Assembly: GCF_013823285.1 (NCBI RefSeq)
Contig: NZ_PNLV01000004.1
Location: 1 to 60,698 of the forward strand
DNA: 60,698 nucleotides
DNA from: Brevundimonas sp.
Lineage (GTDB): Bacteria > Pseudomonadota > Alphaproteobacteria > Caulobacterales > Caulobacteraceae
Direction: 5' to 3'
This document shows positions 39,924 to 48,043 of this stretch, piece after piece. Within the stretch, counting starts at the first letter, position 1. The number at the start of each line of letters is the position of its first letter. The notes under the pieces were generated by a model. The model was not told the DNA's origin. It did no database searches and saw only the letters and a program-made list of their open reading frames with translations. The position numbers and the translations under genes are program-made.

Positions 39924-40690
39924 TAGCGGACCAGACAGTCGCGCCCGGCGTTCCTGAGCGCGGCGCAGAACGCCGTCGCCTGCTCGCGCGAGAAGCCGTT
40001 GAAGGTGGTGCGGTAAAGGGTCGAGCCCGACGAACTGGTGACCTGCTCCACGCCCTTGGTGCGGCCCCGCGCATATTCGGGAAAGGCGGCGGCCACGGCA
40101 GCGTACTCGCGGTCGGCCACCTCACGGGAAGAGAAGGCGCCGATCTGCACTGCGGAGCCTCCCGCCGTCGGCGTCGGCGTCGGGGCGGCCGCAGCGCGAT
40201 CCGGAACCGTCTCCGTGCGCGGCGGCGCGGCGTCCGCGGCGGCGGCGGGGCGGGTGGTCTCGGGCACCCGGGCCGGCGGCAGGGGGGCGGCTTCCGCTTG
40301 CGGCTCGGGCCGGGGCTGCACCGCTTCCGGCGGCGGGGCGAACTGCGGCGTTTCGGCCTGGGGCGCCGGGTCATAGGCGGTGATGTCGCCTTCAGGATCC
40401 ACCGGCTGGGCGTCCACGGGCGCGGGACCGGTCAGCTCGCCGACAGACTCGCCCACAACCGGCGGCGCATCTCCCGGCGATCGCACGCCGCCCAGGCCGT
40501 AGATCAACCCGATGGCCGCGAGCAGCACCAGCAGCACCACCACGCTGATGATCAGCATCATGGGAACGGGCTTTTTCGGATCACCCCCGCGCGCGTCGAA
40601 ACCGCCCCGGCGGAACGGCAGATCGTCATCGTCCGGGGGCGTGTAGGCGCCGCGGTCGGGGTCGTTTCGGTTGTTGTCGTCGTAGGACAT
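39923..40690 (-). CDS. SPOR domain-containing membrane protein
   Basis: 255 aa. A cytoplasmic N-terminal stretch of about 40 residues is followed by one transmembrane helix (MMLIISVVVLLVLLAAIGLIYGL), then a Pro/Ala/Glu-rich periplasmic linker of about 110 residues. The C-terminal SPOR domain (SAVQIGAFSSREVADREYAAV to the end) binds denuded septal glycan. Such proteins localise at the division site. It is followed by nagZ with a one-base overlap, which ties septal peptidoglycan to recycling. Confidence 0.9.
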   Translation of the reverse strand: MSYDDNNRNDPDRGAYTPPDDDDLPFRRGGFDARGGDPKKPVPMMLIISVVVLLVLLAAIGLIYGLGGVRSPGDAPPVVGESVGELTGPAPVDAQPVDPEGDITAYDPAPQAETPQFAPPPEAVQPRPEPQAEAAPLPPARVPETTRPAAAADAAPPRTETVPDRAAAAPTPTPTAGGSAVQIGAFSSREVADREYAAVAAAFPEYARGRTKGVEQVTSSSGSTLYRTTFNGFSREQATAFCAALRNAGRDCLVR

Positions 40691-40773
40691 GGCGCGCTTC
40701 CAGGTCAGGCCGCCCGCGAATCGCGGGGTGGAACCCTTATCTTACGCCCCGCCCGGCCTTCGGTTTAGTCGAA

Positions 40774-41955
40774 TCACAGATCGAGCTGCAGGTCGAGGCT
40801 GAACAGCTTCCTGTGCTCCTCGATGGCGTAGCGGTCGGTCATGCCCGCGATGTAGTCGCACACCGCCCGCGCGCGCCGGTCCGGGTCCTCACTTTTCGCC
40901 TTGCCGCTCCATTCCGGGGGCAGGACGTCGGGCTCGCGCATGAACAGGGCGAACATCTCGGACAGGATGCGCTTGGCCTGGCTGCGCGTGCGGTTGACCC
41001 GGTAGTGGCGGTACATCCGCTCATAGAGGAACGCCCGCAGCCGCCCCAGATCCTCCATCATGGGCCCGGAAAACTGCACCAGGGTGCGGCTGGCCGCGCG
41101 CACGTCCTCCGCCGTCCTGATCCCGTCCTCGGCGATGCGGCGCTCGGTCTCGGCCAGCACATCGTCGATCATGGCCCCGATCATGCGCCGCACGGCCTCC
41201 AGCCGGATCATGCGGTTGTCCAGATCAGGCCAGTCCTTGCGCGTGCCGTGCAGGATCGGCCCGATCAGCGGCACATCGTTCAGGTCGTCCAGGCGGAACA
41301 GCCCGGCCTGCACCCCGTCATCCACATCGTGGTTGTTGTAGGCGATGTCATCGGCGATGGCGGCCGCCTGGGCCTCCAGCGAGGCGAAGCTGTCCAGACG
41401 CAGGTCCCACTCGGCCCCGTAGTCGGCGATGGCGCGCCAGGACGGCTTGTGCAGCTGGTCCGTGACCGGCCCGTTGTGCTTGACCACGCCCTCGATGGTC
41501 TCCCAGCTCAGGTTCAGGCCGTCGAAGGCCGGATACCGCTCCTCAAGCTTCGTCACCACGCGGAAGGTCTGGACGTTGTGGTCGAAGCCGCCGTGGGCCG
41601 TCATGCACAGCTCCAGCTCGTCCTCGCCCGCGTGGCCGAACGGCGGATGGCCCAGGTCGTGGGCCAGGGCGACCGTTTCGGCCAGATCCTGATCCAGCTT
41701 CAGCGCATGGGCGATGGACCGCGCGATCTGGGCCACCTCCAGGCTGTGGGTCAGGCGCGTGCGGTAGTGGTCGCCCTCATGGGCCACGAACACCTGGGTC
41801 TTTTCCTTCAGGCGGCGGAAGGCTGTGCAGTGGATGATGCGGTCCCGGTCCCGCGCAAAGGCGTTACGCGTGCGGCTGGCGGTCTCGGGAAACAGACGGC
41901 CCCGCGACTGGTCGGGGGCCTCGGCATAGGGGGCGCGCTGGGCGGACAAGGTCAC
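40774..41955 (-). CDS. dgt: Deoxyguanosinetriphosphate triphosphohydrolase-like HD protein
   Basis: 393 aa, from a GTG at 41955. It is an HD-domain dNTPase: [30 protein letters not shown], and the metal-binding [13 protein letters not shown] (His-Asp pair). The sequence type is the bacterial dGTPase-like branch without N-terminal extension. It removes triphosphate from dNTPs and helps balance the pool. It is divergent from erpA with 64 bp between starts and 83 bp upstream of the SPOR gene on the same strand. Confidence 0.93.
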   Translation of the reverse strand: MTLSAQRAPYAEAPDQSRGRLFPETASRTRNAFARDRDRIIHCTAFRRLKEKTQVFVAHEGDHYRTRLTHSLEVAQIARSIAHALKLDQDLAETVALAHDLGHPPFGHAGEDELELCMTAHGGFDHNVQTFRVVTKLEERYPAFDGLNLSWETIEGVVKHNGPVTDQLHKPSWRAIADYGAEWDLRLDSFASLEAQAAAIADDIAYNNHDVDDGVQAGLFRLDDLNDVPLIGPILHGTRKDWPDLDNRMIRLEAVRRMIGAMIDDVLAETERRIAEDGIRTAEDVRAASRTLVQFSGPMMEDLGRLRAFLYERMYRHYRVNRTRSQAKRILSEMFALFMREPDVLPPEWSGKAKSEDPDRRARAVCDYIAGMTDRYAIEEHRKLFSLDLQLDL

Positions 41956-42019
41956 TTATGGCGTCTTTGTCTGATCGCGGGCCTTTGCGAATGCCCGCAA
42001 GCGCCTCATATAGAGGGAC

Positions 42020-42406
42020 GTGAGCACCGTCCAACCCATGATCCCGGCCGGCCTGGCCCTCAGCATCGCCCCGCGCGCGCCCGAGGGCATCGTGCTGTCC
42101 GAAAGCGGCGCCCGCCGCCTGGCCGAACTGTCGGCCGACGAAGGCCGCCCGGTCCTGCTGCGCGTGGCCGTGGACGGCGGCGGCTGTTCCGGCTTCCAGT
42201 ACCGCTTTGAACTGGTCGAGGCCGCCGAGGACGACGATCTGCGCGTGGAGCGGGACGGTCAGGCCGTGGTGATCGACCCGGTCTCCATCCCCTTCCTCAA
42301 GGGCTCCGAGATCGCCTTCGTGGACGAGCTGGCCGGCGCCCAGTTCATGGTGCGCAATCCCAACGCCGCCTCGTCCTGCGGCTGCGGCGTCAGCTTTTCG
42401 ATCTGA
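42020..42406 (+). CDS. erpA: A-type iron-sulfur carrier protein (HesB/IscA/ErpA)
   Basis: 128 aa from a GTG at 42020 (an ATG at 42038 is the alternative). The three cluster ligands are in place: C56 in GGGCSGFQY and C120/C122 in SSCGCGVSFSI. The family carries [2Fe-2S] or [4Fe-4S] clusters to apo-proteins; ErpA against IscA/SufA cannot be separated from sequence alone. The gene stands alone, away from suf genes, which favours the ErpA role. Confidence 0.9.
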   Translation: MSTVQPMIPAGLALSIAPRAPEGIVLSESGARRLAELSADEGRPVLLRVAVDGGGCSGFQYRFELVEAAEDDDLRVERDGQAVVIDPVSIPFLKGSEIAFVDELAGAQFMVRNPNAASSCGCGVSFSI

Positions 42407-42430
42407 TCCCGCTTGCCTTCCGGCGTCATA

Positions 42431-42521
42431 CTCGGGCCTGACCCGAGGATCCAGAGACACCGACGGATCAAGGCGAGCCCGAAAACTCCGTGACTCTGGA
42501 TTCCCCGGTCAAGCCGGGGAA
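42431..42521. repeat. Composite palindromic intergenic element
   Basis: Two hairpins, CTCGGG-CCTGA-CCCGAG (42431-42447) and TTCCCCGG-TCAAG-CCGGGGAA (42501-42521), are joined by an outer 8-bp complement ATCCAGAG (42449-42456)/CTCTGGAT (42494-42501). The layout is that of dispersed proteobacterial intergenic repeats. It follows erpA and precedes the SdpR-like gene; it may terminate erpA but has no T-run. Confidence 0.8.
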
Positions 42522-42562
42522 TGACGATGGTCGGACATCCGCTCGGACAAACGCGGACTTGC

Positions 42563-42582
42563 ATTTAGGATTATTCCTAATT
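42563..42582. promoter_or_regulatory. Candidate operator of the SdpR-like repressor
   Basis: TTAGGA-TTAT-TCCTAA (42565-42580) is a 6-4-6 palindrome, AT-rich in an otherwise GC-rich region, ending 14 bp before the ATG of the ArsR-type gene. One-mismatch extension reaches 42563-42582. Position and symmetry fit autorepression by the encoded winged-helix protein. Confidence 0.6.
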
Positions 42583-42594
42583 AGCCTCTCTCCT

Positions 42595-42876
42595 ATGAAC
42601 AGCGTGTTCAAGGCCCTGTCCCACCCGGTCCGGCGGCGCATTATCGCCATGCTGAGAGGCGGGCCCATGGCGTCCGGCGACATCGCCGCGGCCTTCGACA
42701 TGGCCTGGCCGACGGTCACCGGGCACCTGACCGCGCTGAAGGACGCCGGGCTGGTCAGCGCCGAGCGGGATGGATCGTCCATCCGCTATCGGCTCGACAT
42801 CTCGGCGGTGGAGGAGGCGCTGGCGTTCCTGATGGATCTGACCGGCTCGCGTGACGACATGAACAAGGAGGGGTGA
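42595..42876 (+). CDS. ArsR/SdpR-like winged-helix transcriptional repressor
   Basis: 93 aa from the ATG at 42595; the longer open frame upstream runs into repeat sequence. ArsR-type winged helix: FKALSHPVRRRIIAMLRGGPMASGDIAAAF, recognition helix MAWPTVTGHLTALKDAGLVSAERDGSS, wing IRYRLD. No metal-binding Cys are present, as in SdpR of Bacillus. It overlaps the SdpI-like gene by one base (TGATG). It is therefore expected to repress itself and the membrane gene, and to respond to it in the manner of SdpR/SdpI, which is inference from the family. Confidence 0.87.
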   Translation: MNSVFKALSHPVRRRIIAMLRGGPMASGDIAAAFDMAWPTVTGHLTALKDAGLVSAERDGSSIRYRLDISAVEEALAFLMDLTGSRDDMNKEG

Positions 42877-43541
42877 TGAACCAGAGATTGAACCTGATCG
42901 ACCTGGCCACTGCGGCGGCCAGCCTGGCCATTCTGGCCTACGCAGGCTGGATGCTGCTGTCCGGGCCGCAGGGCGCCATTCCCATGCACTACGGCGCCGA
43001 TGGAGCGCCGGACCGCTTCGGCGACCGGATGGAGGCCGGGCTGGTGATCGGCTCAATGGGCCTGATGCTGGCCGGCATCGGCTGGGGCTTCGCCCATTAC
43101 GCTCGCCGCACGGATGACCCGGCCCGTCGCCGGGGGCTTCTGGCCGGACAACTGGTCACCCTGCTGACCGTCGGCGCCACAGCCGCCTTCATGGTCATGA
43201 TGATGACGGGCGGCGCCCTGCCCTCGCCCGCCCTGCAGATGGGCGGCATGAGCCTGCTGTTCCTGGCCGTGGGCGCCTTTCTGGGCCGGGTGGGGCCCAA
43301 CATCGCCGTGGGCGTCCGAACGCCCTGGACCTTCAAGAGCCGGCTGGCGTGGGAGAAGTCCAATCGCCTGGCCGGCCGCCTGTTCAGCCTGCTGGGCCTG
43401 GCGGGCATCGTCGCCGCGCCGTTCGCCCCCCAGCCGGCCGGCATGATGGTCCTGGTCGGCGGCGTATCCATCGCGGCCCTGTGGTCCGTCCTTGAAAGCT
43501 GGCGCGTCTGGCGCGCCGATCCTGACCGCCAGCCCTTCTGA
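42876..43541 (+). CDS. SdpI-like immunity/sensor membrane protein
   Basis: 221 aa from the ATG at 42876, with AAGGAGG just before it. Six hydrophobic segments are visible. The N-terminal loop IPMHYGADGAPDRFGDR is a DUF1648 signature; the later GPNIAVGVRTPWTFKSRLAWEKSNRLAGRLF is the SdpI signature. In Bacillus subtilis SdpI gives immunity to the SdpC toxin and titrates SdpR to the membrane. No SdpC-like toxin gene is visible here. The protein could be a sensor of foreign toxin or envelope stress. Confidence 0.85.
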   Translation: MNQRLNLIDLATAAASLAILAYAGWMLLSGPQGAIPMHYGADGAPDRFGDRMEAGLVIGSMGLMLAGIGWGFAHYARRTDDPARRRGLLAGQLVTLLTVGATAAFMVMMMTGGALPSPALQMGGMSLLFLAVGAFLGRVGPNIAVGVRTPWTFKSRLAWEKSNRLAGRLFSLLGLAGIVAAPFAPQPAGMMVLVGGVSIAALWSVLESWRVWRADPDRQPF

Positions 43542-43554
43542 ACCGGAGACCCTC

Positions 43555-44472
43555 ATGCTCAGCGCCCTCGCCCTCGCCGCCCTGATCCAGTCCGCGCCGG
43601 TCTCGGAGGATATCTTCATCCTGTCGGAGCCCGCGCCTCTGCACGGCACGCTGCTGACCCCTGCAGAGACACAGGCCGCCGCCGTGCTGATCCCCGGCTC
43701 CGGGCCGACGGATCGCAACGGCGACCAGTTGCCCGCCATCCGGGCCGCGACCTTGCGTCTGCTTGCAGAGGGTCTGGCCGGGCAAGGCGTCGCCACCGTG
43801 CGCATCGACAAGCGCGGCGTGGGCGCCAGCGCCGCCGCGGCCCTGTCCGAAGACGCGCTGCGGTTCGACCACATGGTCGAGGACGCGCGCGCCTGGGCCG
43901 CGGACCTGGCGATGCGGACCGGCCGGGACTGCGTCTGGCTGATGGGCCACAGCGAGGGCGGGCTGGTGGCCCAGGTCGCGGCGGCGGACAATCCGCAGGT
44001 CTGCGGCGTCGTCCTGCTGGCGTCTGCCGGACGCCCGGCGGCGGACATCCTTCGCGAACAGTTGGCCGCCCTGCCCCAGCCCCTGAACGATCAGGCCCTG
44101 CACGGGCTTTCCGAACTGGAGGCCGGGCGCACCGTGGAGACCGTCCCCGGACTGGAGGCGCTGTTCCGCCCCTCGGTCCAGCCCTATCTGATTTCGTGGT
44201 TCCGGCATGACCCGCGCGAACTGGCGGCGGCCTATGATCGGCCCATGCTGGTGGTTCACGCCGAGCGCGACATTCAGGTGAACGAAGTGGACGCCGACGC
44301 CTTGGAGACCGCCCAGCCGAACGCCCGGCGTCTCGATCTTGAGGGCGTCAACCACGTGCTGAAGGCCGCGCCCGAGGATCGCGCGGGCAACATCAGCGTC
44401 TATGCCGATCCCGACGCCCCGCTGGCCGAGGGCCTGGCGGACGCGGTGGCGGCGTTCATTCTGGAGAACTGA
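43555..44472 (+). CDS. Alpha/beta hydrolase, exported
   Basis: 305 aa from the ATG at 43555, with GGAGAC before it. The N-terminus is a short hydrophobic signal-like stretch (MLSALALAALIQSAP). The alpha/beta hydrolase core has LIPGSGPTDRNGDQLPA, RIDKRGVGAS, the nucleophile elbow GHSEGG, the Asp in VVHAERDIQV and the His in GVNHVLKAAPE. It resembles the YkvE/dienelactone-hydrolase-like serine hydrolases; substrate unknown. It follows the SdpI-like gene by 13 bp and is convergent with adk. Confidence 0.82.
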   Translation: MLSALALAALIQSAPVSEDIFILSEPAPLHGTLLTPAETQAAAVLIPGSGPTDRNGDQLPAIRAATLRLLAEGLAGQGVATVRIDKRGVGASAAAALSEDALRFDHMVEDARAWAADLAMRTGRDCVWLMGHSEGGLVAQVAAADNPQVCGVVLLASAGRPAADILREQLAALPQPLNDQALHGLSELEAGRTVETVPGLEALFRPSVQPYLISWFRHDPRELAAAYDRPMLVVHAERDIQVNEVDADALETAQPNARRLDLEGVNHVLKAAPEDRAGNISVYADPDAPLAEGLADAVAAFILEN

Positions 44473-44478
44473 CGCCGA

Positions 44479-45042
44479 TCAGGCGTCCAGGACGGCGTCC
44501 AGGGCGGTGGCGACTTCGTCGATTCCGCCCATGCCGTCGATCTCCACCAGCTTGCCCTTGCTTTGGTAGTAAGGCAGCAGCGGCGCGGTCTGGCGATTGT
44601 AGACCCCCAGACGCTCCTTGAAGGTCTCTGGGTTGTCGTCCGGGCGGCCCTGTTCGGCGAAGCGCCTGGCGATGCGGTCGATCAACGCCGCGTCATCGAC
44701 CTTGAGACGGATCACCTTGTCGATGCCGCTGCCCCGTTCGGCCAGCATGGCGTCCAGCGCCTCGGCCTGGGCCACGGTGCGGGGAAAGCCGTCGAAGATG
44801 GCGCCGCCGGCGGCCTCGGCCTCAGGCAGGCGCTCCTTGATCAGGGCGATGACGATCTCGTCCGTCACCAGATCGCCGCGCGCCAGCACGTCCTTGACCG
44901 TCTGGCCCAGCTCCGAGCCCGAGGCGATGGCCGCGCGCAACATGTCGCCGGTGGACAGCTGAACCATGCCGCGCTGCTCGACGAGCCGCTTGGCCTGGGT
45001 TCCCTTGCCCGCCGCGGGCGGTCCAAACAGGATGATGTTCAA
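44479..45042 (-). CDS. adk: Adenylate kinase, short type
   Basis: 187 aa from a TTG at 45042, chosen because MNIILFGPPAAGKGT is the family start and GGAGG sits 8 bases upstream. P-loop GPPAAGKGT, AMP site STGDMLRAA, GFPRT and the short LID RRFAEQGRPDDNPETF without zinc Cys. It equilibrates AMP, ADP and ATP. It is the last gene of the spc operon, 22 bp after secY. After it the ribosomal alpha operon (rpsM-rpsK-rpoA-rplQ), usual in alphaproteobacteria, is missing. Confidence 0.95.
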   Translation of the reverse strand: MNIILFGPPAAGKGTQAKRLVEQRGMVQLSTGDMLRAAIASGSELGQTVKDVLARGDLVTDEIVIALIKERLPEAEAAGGAIFDGFPRTVAQAEALDAMLAERGSGIDKVIRLKVDDAALIDRIARRFAEQGRPDDNPETFKERLGVYNRQTAPLLPYYQSKGKLVEIDGMGGIDEVATALDAVLDA

Positions 45043-45064
45043 GTCGCAGCCCTCCCCGGCCGGT

Positions 45065-46426
45065 TTATTTGCGGCCGGGCGCCAGGGCCCCGCGGCCACG
45101 CAGCTTGGCCTTCTTGATGAGGCCTTCGTACTGGTGGGCCAGCAGATGTGACTGAATCTGGGCCACCGTGTCCATGGACACCACCACCACGATCAGCAGC
45201 GAGGTGCCGCCGAAATAGCCGAGGCTGGCGAAGCGGGTGATCATGAACTCCGGCAGCAGACAGACCGCCGTGATGTAGGCCGCGCCGATGGTCGTCAGGC
45301 GGGTCAGCACATAGTCCAGATACTCCGCCGTGCGCTTGCCCGGACGGATGCCCGGCAGGAAGCCGCCGTACTTGCGCAGGTTCTCGGCCGTGTCCTCCGG
45401 ATTGAAGGTGATGGAGGTGTAGAAGAAGCAGAAGAAGATGATCAGCGCGCCATAGAACACCATGAACACGGGCTGGCCGTGCTGCATCTGTCCCACGATC
45501 CACTGCATCCACGGACCCATGTTGGCCTGCGGGGCCATGGCGGCCACCGTGGTCGGCAGCATCAGCAGGGACGAGGCGAAGATGGCCGGGATGACGCCGG
45601 CGGTGTTGACCTTCAGCGGCAGGAAGGAGCTTTCGCCGCCGACCATGCGGTTGCCCTGCTGTCGCTTGGGATACTGGATCAGCAGGCGACGCTGGGCCCG
45701 CTCCATGAACACGATGAAGACCACCACGGCGATGGACAGGACGGTGATGAACAGCAGGGCGAAGGCCGAGATCTGACCCTCCTGGGCCAGGCCCAGCAGA
45801 CGGCCGATGGCGCTGGGCAGAACCGCCACGATGCCGGCGAAGATGATCAGGCTGATGCCGTTGCCGACGCCACGCGCCGTCACCTGCTCACCAAGCCACA
45901 TCAGGAACATGGTGCCGCCGGTCAGGGTCACGACCGTGGTCAGCACGAAGAAGGCGCCCGGCTGATCGACCATGCCCTGCGAGTTCTGCAGGCCCACGGC
46001 GATGCCGAAGGACTGGGCGATGGCCAGCACGACCGTCAGGTAGCGCGTGTACTGGTTGAGCTGCTTGCGGCCGGCTTCGCCGCCTTCCTTCTTCAGCTTC
46101 TCCCACGGCGGATAGACCGCCTGCATCAGCTGCACGATGATGGACGCCGAAATGTAGGGCATCACGTTCAGGGCGAAGATCGCCATACGCTCGACCGCGC
46201 CGCCCGAGAACATGTTGAACATGTCCAGGATGCCGCGCTGCTGGTCCGGGTTTCCGAAGAAGTCCAGGAACGCCTGCGAATTGATGCCCGGGATCGGGAT
46301 GTAGGTGCCGATGCGGTACACGATCAGCGCCATCAGGGTGAACAGGAGGCGCTTGTGCAGCTCCTTCGCGCGGGCGAAAGAGCCGAAATTCATGTTCGCG
46401 GCGAGTTGTTCGGCGGCCGAAGCCAT
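45065..46426 (-). CDS. secY: Protein translocase subunit SecY
   Basis: 453 aa with ten hydrophobic segments. Signature sequences are present: YIPIPGINSQAFLDF, the GGAVERMAIFALNVMPYISASIIVQLM segment, and the C-terminal cytoplasmic region GGFLPGIRPGKRTAEYLDYVLTRLT. It forms the translocon channel with SecE (58186-58485) and SecG. A strong hairpin with a T4 tail lies just upstream of secY (46473-46498), so it may be partly uncoupled from the ribosomal genes. adk follows 22 bp later. Confidence 0.97.
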   Translation of the reverse strand: MASAAEQLAANMNFGSFARAKELHKRLLFTLMALIVYRIGTYIPIPGINSQAFLDFFGNPDQQRGILDMFNMFSGGAVERMAIFALNVMPYISASIIVQLMQAVYPPWEKLKKEGGEAGRKQLNQYTRYLTVVLAIAQSFGIAVGLQNSQGMVDQPGAFFVLTTVVTLTGGTMFLMWLGEQVTARGVGNGISLIIFAGIVAVLPSAIGRLLGLAQEGQISAFALLFITVLSIAVVVFIVFMERAQRRLLIQYPKRQQGNRMVGGESSFLPLKVNTAGVIPAIFASSLLMLPTTVAAMAPQANMGPWMQWIVGQMQHGQPVFMVFYGALIIFFCFFYTSITFNPEDTAENLRKYGGFLPGIRPGKRTAEYLDYVLTRLTTIGAAYITAVCLLPEFMITRFASLGYFGGTSLLIVVVVSMDTVAQIQSHLLAHQYEGLIKKAKLRGRGALAPGRK

Positions 46427-46472
46427 ATTGTGTGTCCCCCGAGGACGCTGACGGTTCGACGTCAGATAGGTG

Positions 46473-46498
46473 AAAAGCGGCCCTCATGCGAGGGCCGC
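46473..46498 (-). terminator. Intrinsic terminator or attenuator upstream of secY
   Basis: On the minus strand GCGGCCCTC-GCAT-GAGGGCCGC is a perfect 9-bp stem followed directly by TTTT. It lies between rplO and secY inside the spc operon, a place where most bacteria have no terminator. It could reduce expression of secY-adk relative to the ribosomal genes. Confidence 0.75.
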
Positions 46499-46510
46499 CT
46501 TTGTCTAATC

Positions 46511-46550
46511 GTCATCGCGGACCTGGCGCGCGGCGCCGGGCCGCGATGAC
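46511..46550. repeat. Large hairpin after rplO
   Basis: Outer arms GTCATCGCGG/CCGCGATGAC (10 bp, perfect, 46511-46520 and 46541-46550) enclose an inner GGCGC/GCGCC stem (46525-46529 and 46533-46537). It begins 8 bp past the rplO stop codon and precedes the terminator above. Probably an mRNA 3' stabiliser or part of the attenuation signal. Confidence 0.65.
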
Positions 46551-46558
46551 GACGGGTC

Positions 46559-47086
46559 TCAAGCCTTGGGCTTGCCGCGGGCGGCGTTGCGCTTGTCGAC
46601 GCGCGCCTTGGCGGCTTCCTCGGCGGCGATGCGCTGTTCGACGACCGAGCCGCCGGCCGCCTCGATGGCCTTCTTCGCGCCGGCCGAAGCCGACCAGACA
46701 ACCAGGTTCAGCTTGGCCTTCAGTTCACCGGTTCCCAGAACGCGCACGCCGTCCCGGGTGCGGCGCAGGACGCCGGAGGCGACCAGGGCCTCGCCGTTGA
46801 TCTCGGCCTTGGCGTCCAGCTTGCCGGCGTCCACGGCGTCCTGCAGACGCCACAGGTTCACTTCGGCCAGCTTCAGCGCGTTCGGATTGTTGAAGCCGCG
46901 CTTGGGCATGCGCATGTACAGCGGCATCTGGCCGCCTTCGAAGCCGCCGATGGCGACGCCCGAACGGGACTTCTGGCCCTTGACGCCGCGTCCAGCGGTC
47001 TTGCCCTTGCCCGAACCCGGGCCGCGGCCGACGCGCATGCGCTTCTTGTGGGCGCCTTCATTGTCGCGGATTTCGTTCAGTTTCAT
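46559..47086 (-). CDS. rplO: 50S ribosomal protein L15
   Basis: 175 aa from the ATG at 47086 ([16 protein letters not shown]); upstream extension has no family content and AAGGATC precedes the ATG. Motifs: [25 protein letters not shown] and [17 protein letters not shown]. An Ala/Lys-rich C-terminal extension follows the core. It is a late-assembly 50S protein. It is flanked by spacers of 139 bp before and 132 bp after, both with strong hairpins, unlike the other tightly spaced genes of the block. Confidence 0.95.
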   Translation of the reverse strand: MKLNEIRDNEGAHKKRMRVGRGPGSGKGKTAGRGVKGQKSRSGVAIGGFEGGQMPLYMRMPKRGFNNPNALKLAEVNLWRLQDAVDAGKLDAKAEINGEALVASGVLRRTRDGVRVLGTGELKAKLNLVVWSASAGAKKAIEAAGGSVVEQRIAAEEAAKARVDKRNAARGKPKA

Positions 47087-47148
47087 GTGCCTGATCCTTT
47101 CGGGTTCTCGCGCCTGGCGAAGCCAGACTCGGCGTTGAAAAATTGAAC

Positions 47149-47166
47149 GGCCGCTTCTAGGCGGCC
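47149..47166. repeat. Hairpin in the rpmD-rplO spacer, proximal to rplO
   Basis: GGCCGC-TTCTAG-GCGGCC, a perfect 6-bp stem, lies 62 bp before the rplO start. Together with the hairpin at 47193-47217 it fills the spacer between rpmD and rplO. Confidence 0.55.
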
Positions 47167-47192
47167 CGTCATCAGAGTGCAACAAGCGAAAC

Positions 47193-47217
47193 GCCCTCCC
47201 CCGAACCGGGAGAGGGC
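47193..47217 (-). terminator. Terminator-like hairpin after rpmD
   Basis: Read on the minus strand, GCCCTCTCCCG-GTT-CGGGGGAGGGC forms an 11-bp stem (one G-U pair) followed by GTTTCGCTT. It begins 8 bp after the rpmD stop codon. The T-run is weak, so attenuation rather than complete stop is expected. Its CCCTCTCCC/GGGAGAGGG core resembles the repeats at 60423-60597. Confidence 0.6.
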
Positions 47218-47225
47218 GAAACGGC

Positions 47226-47420
47226 TTACTTCTCGACCACTTCCACCATGTGGGCGACCTTGGCGATCATGCCGCGCACCGAAGGGGTGTCCTCCAGCGT
47301 GGACTCGCGGCCCATGCGGTTCAGGCCCAGGCCCGCCAGGGTGGCGCGCTGGTCGTTCTTGCGGCGGATCGGGCTGCCGATCTGACGCACGGTGACGGTC
47401 TTCTTGTCCTTGGCGGCCAT
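47226..47420 (-). CDS. rpmD: 50S ribosomal protein L30
   Basis: 64 aa. The family pattern is [31 protein letters not shown], and the ferredoxin-like small fold fits the length. It starts 3 bp after rpsE and is the last gene before the hairpin-bearing spacer. Confidence 0.94.
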   Translation of the reverse strand: MAAKDKKTVTVRQIGSPIRRKNDQRATLAGLGLNRMGRESTLEDTPSVRGMIAKVAHMVEVVEK

Positions 47421-47423
47421 CTA

Positions 47424-48032
47424 TCAGCCCTCCACGGCTTCAGGCGACGAGGCGCCGTCGTTGCGGCGACCCAGCAGATCCGAGACCTTCTTGCCGCGCT
47501 TGGACGCGACCTGACGGGGGGACGACTGGACCTTCAGCGCCTCGAAGGTGGCGCGGATCATGTTGTAGGGGTTGGACGAGCCGGTGGACTTGCCCACCAC
47601 GTCCTGCACGCCCAAGGTCTCGAGAACGGCGCGCATCGGGCCGCCCGCGATGATGCCGGTGCCGGGAGGCGCCGCGCGGACCATGATCTTGCCGGCGCCC
47701 CAGCGGCCGTTGCCGTCGTGGTGCAGGGTGCGGTTCTCGCGCAGCGGCACGCGGATCATCGTCTTCTTGGCTTCTTCCGTCGCCTTGCGGATGGCTTCCG
47801 GCACTTCACGCGCCTTGCCATGACCGAAGCCGACCCGGCCCTTGCCGTCGCCCACCACCATCAGGGCGGCGAACGAGAAACGACGGCCGCCTTTGACGGT
47901 CGCGGCCACACGGTTGATGTGGACCAGCTTTTCAACGATGTCGCTGTCCGGGCCGTCGGCCTGGGGAGCGTTGCGGTTGTCACGACGATTGCGATCGTTG
48001 CCGCCGCCGCCGCGTTGGGGTTGGTGCGCCAT
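47424..48032 (-). CDS. rpsE: 30S ribosomal protein S5
   Basis: 202 aa. S5 motifs include [42 protein letters not shown] and [19 protein letters not shown]. The N-terminus carries an extension of about 30 residues rich in Gly, Arg, Asn and Asp ([17 protein letters not shown]) that is probably disordered and faces the mRNA entry region. S5 contributes to decoding accuracy. Confidence 0.96.
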   Translation of the reverse strand: MAHQPQRGGGGNDRNRRDNRNAPQADGPDSDIVEKLVHINRVAATVKGGRRFSFAALMVVGDGKGRVGFGHGKAREVPEAIRKATEEAKKTMIRVPLRENRTLHHDGNGRWGAGKIMVRAAPPGTGIIAGGPMRAVLETLGVQDVVGKSTGSSNPYNMIRATFEALKVQSSPRQVASKRGKKVSDLLGRRNDGASSPEAVEG

Positions 48033-48043
48033 GCTGCGGTTCC

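Noticed and set aside
42490..42594. Upstream extension of the SdpR-like gene
   Set aside because: The frame remains open but runs through the palindromic repeat and operator; the winged-helix fold starts at the ATG at 42595.
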